64,000 bases of DNA. It comes from an uncultured Ferrovibrio sp. (lineage in GTDB: Bacteria > Pseudomonadota > Alphaproteobacteria > Ferrovibrionales > Ferrovibrionaceae). Both the position numbers and the translations under genes were made by a program. The DNA is taken from NCBI RefSeq assembly GCF_937960835.1, contig NZ_CALGPC010000006.1:186001-250000 (forward strand). Reading direction: 5' to 3'. Below, piece by piece: positions 59,465 through 64,000 of this stretch (positions within the stretch are counted from its first letter, which is position 1; each line of letters begins with the position of its first letter). The notes beneath the pieces were generated by a model. It saw nothing but the letters and a program-made list of their open reading frames with translations. It did no database searches and was not told the DNA's origin.

Positions 59465-60636
59465 GTGTTATGACCAGCCAGCCCCGTATTCGTCAGACCA
59501 TCCTCGATCTGCCCGGTTCGCGCATCCGCGCCGTTTATGCCGCCGGCCAAGGCGTCGAGGGCGTGATTCCGCTTTGGGTCGGCGAGGGCGACGAGCCGAC
59601 GCCGGACTTCATCCGCCAGGGCGCGGTGCAGGCGCTGGCACGCGGCGAAACCTTCTACGGACCCAATCGCGGCATTCCCGAATTGCTGGCCGCGATCCGC
59701 GACTATCTCAAGCGCAGCTACAGCGCCGACATCGCGCTGGGCCGCATCGTGGTCAGCGCCTCGGGCATGAATGCGCTGATGATCGTGCTGAACTGCCTGA
59801 TCGAGGCCGGCGACAATGCCGTCGTGATCGGGCCGATCTGGCCCAACGGCCGCGAGGCAATCAAGGCGCTGGGCGGCGCCGTGCGGGACGTCTATCTGCA
59901 GCAGGATGAAGACGGCCGCTGGAGCCTGGATCTGAACCGCCTGTTCGATGCCTGCGATGCCTCCACGCGGCTGATCATGCTCAACAGCCCCGGCAACCCG
60001 ACCGGCTGGGTGGCGAGCGAGGACGAACTGCGCGCGATCCTCGATTTCGCCCGTTCGCGCGGCATCTGGATTCTCTCCGACGAAGTCTATGGCCGCATCG
60101 TTTATAACGGCGCGCCGCATGCGCCGAGCTACTATCCGATCGCTACGGCCGACGATCCGGTGGTGATCGTCAATTCATTCTCAAAGAACTGGTCGATGAC
60201 CGGCTGGCGGCTCGGCTGGATCGTCACCACGCCGGCCTTGGCGGCCGCCATCGAGAAGATGACGGAGTTCCACGTCTCGCATGCCACGACCTTCGCGCAA
60301 TGGGGCGGTGTGGCGGCGCTGAATGAAGGCGATGCCTATGTGGCATCGCTGGTGGAACGCTACAGCCGCGCCGCGGACATGGTCTATCAGGCGCTCGCAC
60401 CGCTGCCGCGCATCCGCCTGGGCAAGCCGCAGGGCGCCTTCTACGCCTTCTTCGCGGTCGATGGCATGACGGACAGTCTGCAATTCTGCATTGATATGCT
60501 GCACAAGGCGCGCGTGGGACTGGCGCCGGGCATTGCCTTCGGTGACGCAGGGGAAGGGCGCATCCGGCTCTGTTACGCAGCGTCATTGCCGAAACTGTCG
60601 GAAGCGCTCGACCGTCTGGTGCCGCAGTTGAAGTAG
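59461..60636 (+). CDS. PLP-dependent class I/II aminotransferase
   Basis: The 391-residue product is a fold-type I aminotransferase: GEGDEPTPDFIRQGAV, FYGPNRGIPELLAAI, MLNSPGNPTGWV, ILSDEVYGRIVY, the PLP Lys in NSFSKNWSMTGWRLGW and the carboxylate-binding Arg in GRIRLCYA. It is close to aspartate or aromatic aminotransferases of the ATH-group; the substrate is open. GTG at 59461 overlaps the meaB stop (GTGA); ATG at 59470 is the alternative. Confidence 0.9.
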   Translation: MSVMTSQPRIRQTILDLPGSRIRAVYAAGQGVEGVIPLWVGEGDEPTPDFIRQGAVQALARGETFYGPNRGIPELLAAIRDYLKRSYSADIALGRIVVSASGMNALMIVLNCLIEAGDNAVVIGPIWPNGREAIKALGGAVRDVYLQQDEDGRWSLDLNRLFDACDASTRLIMLNSPGNPTGWVASEDELRAILDFARSRGIWILSDEVYGRIVYNGAPHAPSYYPIATADDPVVIVNSFSKNWSMTGWRLGWIVTTPALAAAIEKMTEFHVSHATTFAQWGGVAALNEGDAYVASLVERYSRAADMVYQALAPLPRIRLGKPQGAFYAFFAVDGMTDSLQFCIDMLHKARVGLAPGIAFGDAGEGRIRLCYAASLPKLSEALDRLVPQLK

Positions 60637-60711
60637 GGCGGTCGTCGCGCTAGCGTCACCGCCTGACCGGGATCACGGATAGATTGCGAACAGGATTACG
60701 GAGGAAACCTC

Positions 60712-61896
60712 ATGCGCGAAGCCGTCATCGTCTCCACTGCCCGCACACCGATCGGCAAGGCCTATCGCGGCGCCTTCAACAACACCGATGCGGCCACGCT
60801 CGGCGCTCATGCGATCCGCGCCGCGGTCGAACGCGCCAAGGTCGATCCGGCCGAGATCGATGACGTGATCATGGGCGCGGCGCTCCAGCAGGGCGCGACC
60901 GGCGGCAATATCGCGCGCAACGCTGCCATTGCGGCGGGCCTGCCGGTTTCGGTTGCCGGCATGAGCGTGGATCGTCAATGCGGCTCTGGTCTGATGGCGA
61001 TCGCCACCGCCGCCAAGCAGGTGATTCACGACAATGTGCCGATTGCGGTCGGCGGCGGCCTGGAATCGATCTCGCTGGTGCAGAACGAGCATATGAACAC
61101 GTTTCGCGCCCGCGACGAATGGCTGATGAAGAACAAGCCGGAAATCTACATGGCGATGATCGACACGGCGGAAGTCGTCGCCAAGCGTTACGGGATCAGC
61201 CGCGAGGCGCAGGACGAATACGCCCTGCAAAGCCAGAAGCGCACGGCTGCCGCCCAGCAGGCCGGCAAGTTCGACGACGAGATCGTGCCGATGCCGACCA
61301 AGATGGCGGTGGTCAACAAGGAGACCAAGGAGGTCACCTACAAGGACGTCACGCTCACCAAGGACGAAGGCAACCGTCCGGACACCAATGCCGAAGGCCT
61401 TGCGGCGCTGCAGCCGGTGCGTGGTCCGGGCCATTTCATCACGGCCGGCAATGCCAGCCAGCTTTCGGACGGCGCGTCGGCCTGCGTGGTGATGGAAGCC
61501 AAGCTGGCCGAGAAGCGCGGCCTACAGCCGCTTGGCATCTATCGCGGCATGGCGGTCGCCGGCTGCGAGCCTGACGAGATGGGCATCGGCCCGGTCTATG
61601 CCGTGCCCAAGCTGCTGCAGCGTTTCGGCCTGAAGATGGATGATATCGGCCTGTGGGAGCTGAACGAGGCTTTCGCCGTGCAGGTGCTCTACTGCCGCGA
61701 CAAGCTCGGCATTCCGAACGAGCTGCTGAACGTCAATGGCGGCGCGATTTCCATCGGTCATCCCTATGGCATGTCGGGTGCGCGCATGGTCGGCCATGCG
61801 CTGATCGAGGGTAAGCGCCGCGGCGCCAAATACGTCGTTGTGACGATGTGCATCGGCGGTGGCCAGGGCGGCGCGGGCCTGTTCGAGGTCGTTTAA
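60712..61896 (+). CDS. Acetyl-CoA acyltransferase (thiolase)
   Basis: The 394-residue product is a type II thiolase: nucleophile Cys in SVDRQCGSGLMAIATA, LNEAFAVQVLYCRDK with N-E-A-F, the His in GHPYGMSGARMVGHAL and the general-base Cys in TMCIGGGQG. It condenses or cleaves acyl-CoA in beta-oxidation or polyhydroxyalkanoate metabolism. GGAGGAAACC precedes the ATG at 60712. It converges with the DUF3293 gene with one base between. Confidence 0.94.
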   Translation: MREAVIVSTARTPIGKAYRGAFNNTDAATLGAHAIRAAVERAKVDPAEIDDVIMGAALQQGATGGNIARNAAIAAGLPVSVAGMSVDRQCGSGLMAIATAAKQVIHDNVPIAVGGGLESISLVQNEHMNTFRARDEWLMKNKPEIYMAMIDTAEVVAKRYGISREAQDEYALQSQKRTAAAQQAGKFDDEIVPMPTKMAVVNKETKEVTYKDVTLTKDEGNRPDTNAEGLAALQPVRGPGHFITAGNASQLSDGASACVVMEAKLAEKRGLQPLGIYRGMAVAGCEPDEMGIGPVYAVPKLLQRFGLKMDDIGLWELNEAFAVQVLYCRDKLGIPNELLNVNGGAISIGHPYGMSGARMVGHALIEGKRRGAKYVVVTMCIGGGQGGAGLFEVV

Positions 61897-61897
61897 G

Positions 61898-62329
61898 TCA
61901 GCGCCGGGCGAGGCGGGTCAGCAGCAGTTCGGCGATCCCGCCGCGCTCATAAAACACAACAGCATATTGGCCGTACGTCTCAGCCAGGCGTACGGCCTTT
62001 TGCTGATCGATATCCAGCACGGCAAAGCCCGGTTCCGGGTGCCAGTTCGGCTGATCGGGCACGCCGATATGGGAACGGAAGCGCCAGCCGCGTGCGCGCA
62101 GGTCGCGGCGCAGGCGCTGATGCGCCGCCATGTTGCGGTTGACCGGCAGCATGCGGCTGCGCGGATTCCACGCATTCACGCAGCAAAGCGTTCTTGCCTG
62201 CAAACGCCTGAGCAGCGCATCGGCCTCTGGGCTGGGCTGATCCAGCCGCAGGCCGATCCATTCGCCGCTTTGTGCTTCAACCGTGTAGGTGGTTGCGCGA
62301 TAGCCGCGCAGCTGCGCCTGAGAAATCAT
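61898..62329 (-). CDS. DUF3293 family protein
   Basis: The 143-residue product resembles DUF3293: CCVNAWNPRSRMLPVNRNMA is the TAWNP-like core, followed by HIGVPDQPNWHPEPGFAVLD and ETYGQYAVVFYERG. Function is unknown. It is convergent with the thiolase gene and 29 bases downstream of the SYLF gene on the same strand. Confidence 0.82.
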   Translation of the reverse strand: MISQAQLRGYRATTYTVEAQSGEWIGLRLDQPSPEADALLRRLQARTLCCVNAWNPRSRMLPVNRNMAAHQRLRRDLRARGWRFRSHIGVPDQPNWHPEPGFAVLDIDQQKAVRLAETYGQYAVVFYERGGIAELLLTRLARR

Positions 62330-62358
62330 TGGTGTGGAAAATCATTGAATAGGAAAAA

Positions 62359-63045
62359 TCAACGCATCTCCGCCGCATTCAGGGACTGGATCAGATTCGA
62401 CGTACCAGGATTGGAGACGACGTTATCGTAAAGAATGTTACGCGGATGCATCGAGCGGCCGTAATAGGCCTGGTTGCGGCTATGGCGCGCAGTAATCACC
62501 GCGCCTTCTATCGAGATGCCGGCCGCCAGTCCCTTGCTTTTGGAGTAAGACAGGATATCGGCGCCAAGATTGGTGGTGGTTGCCGCTTCGATGCCTGCGC
62601 CCACCGGCCCGGCCGCAACGGTCGCATCGGCACCCAGCTTGAATTCGTTGCGCAAAATGGCGTCGACGGCCTTGTCGTTCATCAGCAGCAGTATCACTTC
62701 CGAAGCCTCGCCGCCAATCTGCAGGCCGATGGAGCCCGCGCCCATCGTATAGATGGCCGGCTGGCTCCAGCCATTTGGCGTTCTGGCCAGCAGCACGCCC
62801 GAGCCGCCTTCACCGCCGATGATAAAGCTCGCCTTCAGCAATTGCGGCACGATGAACACGCCCTTGGCATTGGCCAGCTTGCGCCGCATATCGGTGAATT
62901 GCGGGTCGGCCGCGAAACGGTCGACGGTGATGCGGGCTTCGTCGATCAGGTTCTGATTTTCATCCGCCCGGGCGGATGGCGCCACCAGCATGAACGCGAT
63001 AGCGCCGCAGGCTGCTGTCGCGAGCAGGGTTCGGCGAGTCTGCAT
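62359..63045 (-). CDS. SYLF (YSC84) domain lipid-binding-like protein, exported
   Basis: The 228-residue product has a signal peptide ending in PSARADE (about residue 28), then a SYLF domain: ANAKGVFIVPQLLKASFIIGG, GVLLARTPNGWSQPAIYTMG, IGLQIGGEASEVILLLMNDK and DILSYSKSKGLAAGISIEGAVI. SYLF domains bind phosphoinositides in eukaryotes; in bacteria the exported form is of unknown role. ATG at 63045 follows GGGAGGAC. Confidence 0.9.
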   Translation of the reverse strand: MQTRRTLLATAACGAIAFMLVAPSARADENQNLIDEARITVDRFAADPQFTDMRRKLANAKGVFIVPQLLKASFIIGGEGGSGVLLARTPNGWSQPAIYTMGAGSIGLQIGGEASEVILLLMNDKAVDAILRNEFKLGADATVAAGPVGAGIEAATTTNLGADILSYSKSKGLAAGISIEGAVITARHSRNQAYYGRSMHPRNILYDNVVSNPGTSNLIQSLNAAEMR

Positions 63046-63182
63046 ATCTGTCCTCCCGGGTTGGCAAACCGGATGTCGCATTATATTGCTTCGCCCGCCT
63101 TGGCGCGCTGTCGAGTCGCGCCAGCGGGTTGTTCGGTGGGTAGCCAACCTTTAGACTATGGCAACTTTTGGACGGAGGCGGC

Positions 63183-63461
63183 ATGTCTAACATCAAGGAA
63201 TCGGCCGAAAATACCCAAGAGGCGATTCCGGCGGACATCGCGGCGATGAGCTTTGAAACGGCGCTGAAGGCACTGGACGAAATCGTCGCCAAGCTGGAAA
63301 GCGGCCGCGTCGATCTTGAGGAATCGATCGCTCTCTATGGCCGCGGCGCGCTGCTGAAGCGTCACTGCGAAGCCAAGCTGAAAGCTGCCGAAGAGAAGAT
63401 CGAGAAGATCGTCGTCGGCGGCGACGGTCAGGTTTCGACGCAACCCTTCAAGGCCGAGTGA
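63183..63461 (+). CDS. xseB: Exodeoxyribonuclease VII small subunit
   Basis: The 92-residue product matches XseB: MSFETALKALDEIVAKLESGRVDLEESIALYGRGALLKRHCEAKL is its standard heptad-rich core. It forms the helical brace of exonuclease VII with XseA, degrading single-stranded DNA. ATG at 63183 follows GGAGGCGGC. It ends one base before ispA, the usual order in Alphaproteobacteria. Confidence 0.95.
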   Translation: MSNIKESAENTQEAIPADIAAMSFETALKALDEIVAKLESGRVDLEESIALYGRGALLKRHCEAKLKAAEEKIEKIVVGGDGQVSTQPFKAE

Positions 63462-63462
63462 C

Positions 63463-64000
63463 ATGACTTCGGAGCCGTCGCCTGCCTTCACGGCGGCGGT
63501 GCAGGATGTTGCGGCCGCCGTTGAGGCCGAACTCGACCGCCTGCTGCCGCGCCCGGAAGGGCCCACTGCCAAACTCGATGACGCGATGCGCTATGCCTGC
63601 CTGGGCGGCGGCAAGCGTCTGCGCGCCCTGCTGGTGGTGGCGGGCGCCGACCTTTTTGGCGTGCCGCGTGAGCGCAGCCTGCGGGTCGCGGCTGCAGTCG
63701 AGATGCTGCATGCCTATTCGCTGGTCCATGACGACCTGCCCTGCATGGACGATGACGATCTGCGGCGTGGCAAGCCGACGGTGCACAAGGCCTATGACGA
63801 GGCCACGGCGGTGCTGGCGGGCGACGCGCTGCAAACGGAAGCCTTTGCCGTGCTGGCCGATCCGGCCACGCATCCCGATGCGGCCATCCGCGCCGAATTG
63901 GTCGCCGGCCTGGCGCGGGCCTCCGGCGCGCGGGGCATGGTGGGCGGGCAGGCCATCGATCTGGCCGCCGAGACGCGCAGCGCCGCCGGCCAGCCGCTGT
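63463..64000 (+). CDS. ispA: Geranylgeranyl/farnesyl diphosphate synthase (partial, C-terminus outside window)
   Basis: ATG at 63463, one base after the xseB stop, opens a frame running to the window edge (179 codons). It shows GGGKRLRALLVVA, EMLHAYSLVHDDLPCMDDDD with the first Asp-rich motif, RRGKPTVHKAYDEATAVLAGDALQTEAF and GGQAIDLAAE. The aligned family is the polyprenyl synthase IspA, making C15 (or C20) diphosphate. The second Asp-rich motif lies outside the window. Confidence 0.93.
   Translation, partial: MTSEPSPAFTAAVQDVAAAVEAELDRLLPRPEGPTAKLDDAMRYACLGGGKRLRALLVVAGADLFGVPRERSLRVAAAVEMLHAYSLVHDDLPCMDDDDLRRGKPTVHKAYDEATAVLAGDALQTEAFAVLADPATHPDAAIRAELVAGLARASGARGMVGGQAIDLAAETRSAAGQPL

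Overview
The window is high-GC, gene-dense DNA from an alphaproteobacterium, probably of the Rhodospirillales type. I infer this from the DUF2794 and DUF3018 families, the mutY - DUF721 (DciA-like) - dsbA - smc block, the MASE4 hybrid kinase, the intracellular PhaZ-type depolymerase, and a single large che cluster without receptor genes. I cannot name the genus. I see no rRNA, tRNA, CRISPR array, prophage or intact insertion sequence. About 68 protein genes can be supported; the first (TauE/SafE) and last (ispA) run off the window.

Layout. 1-7.2 kb: sulfite-exporter-like permease (partial), DUF938 methyltransferase, a gene-poor stretch with short repeats and an HTH-like relic, a periplasmic PQQ-type sugar dehydrogenase, an unrecognised protein with a C-terminal HTH behind two inverted repeats, a class III aminotransferase, a monoacylglycerol-lipase-like hydrolase and a MarR regulator. 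7.2-18.6 kb: the chemotaxis locus. On the minus strand it runs CheZ-like protein, Hpt-like protein lacking the phospho-histidine, unknown protein, STAS protein, CheY, CheA, CheW, CheR, CheB, second CheY. On the plus strand, diverging from the same 336 bp gap, it runs pentapeptide-repeat protein, CheD, a receiver with Glu at the phosphorylation site, then DUF2794. 18.7-34.7 kb: housekeeping and transport genes (TTC38-like TPR protein and MlrC; Bax-inhibitor-1; Bcr/CflA exporter; a frameshifted methyltransferase; the classic ybbP-ybbA / tesA divergent pair; aldo/keto reductase; thpR-cobB; a zincin; phhB-sco1; PHA depolymerase; YcgN).

35-50 kb: KdsC-like phosphatase, SDR, waaA, a crotonase converging on and overlapping mutY, DciA-like gene, dsbA, a very long smc, a MASE4 hybrid histidine kinase, a second pentapeptide protein and a D-2-hydroxyacid dehydrogenase. 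50-64 kb: a lipoprotein, the argD-argF-hslO operon, an intergenic region rich in REP-like hairpins, an Fe-alcohol dehydrogenase with a thioesterase, a mazE-mazF module with a perfect 14 bp palindrome, an orphan ABC-2 permease, meaB with an aminotransferase, a thiolase, DUF3293, a SYLF lipoprotein-like protein, xseB and ispA.

The most striking item is smc. Its product is about 1410 residues instead of the usual roughly 1150. The excess is explained by two arrays of 18-residue repeats, each 432 bp, lying at matching distances on the two sides of the hinge, so both antiparallel strands of the coiled-coil arm are lengthened equally. Other points are the phosphorylation-dead receiver and Hpt-like proteins in one chemotaxis locus, a single-base frameshift in an A6 run of a methyltransferase gene, a dispersed intergenic element in two opposite-orientation copies, and two unrelated intergenic regions with 10-bp-phased TGG repeats.
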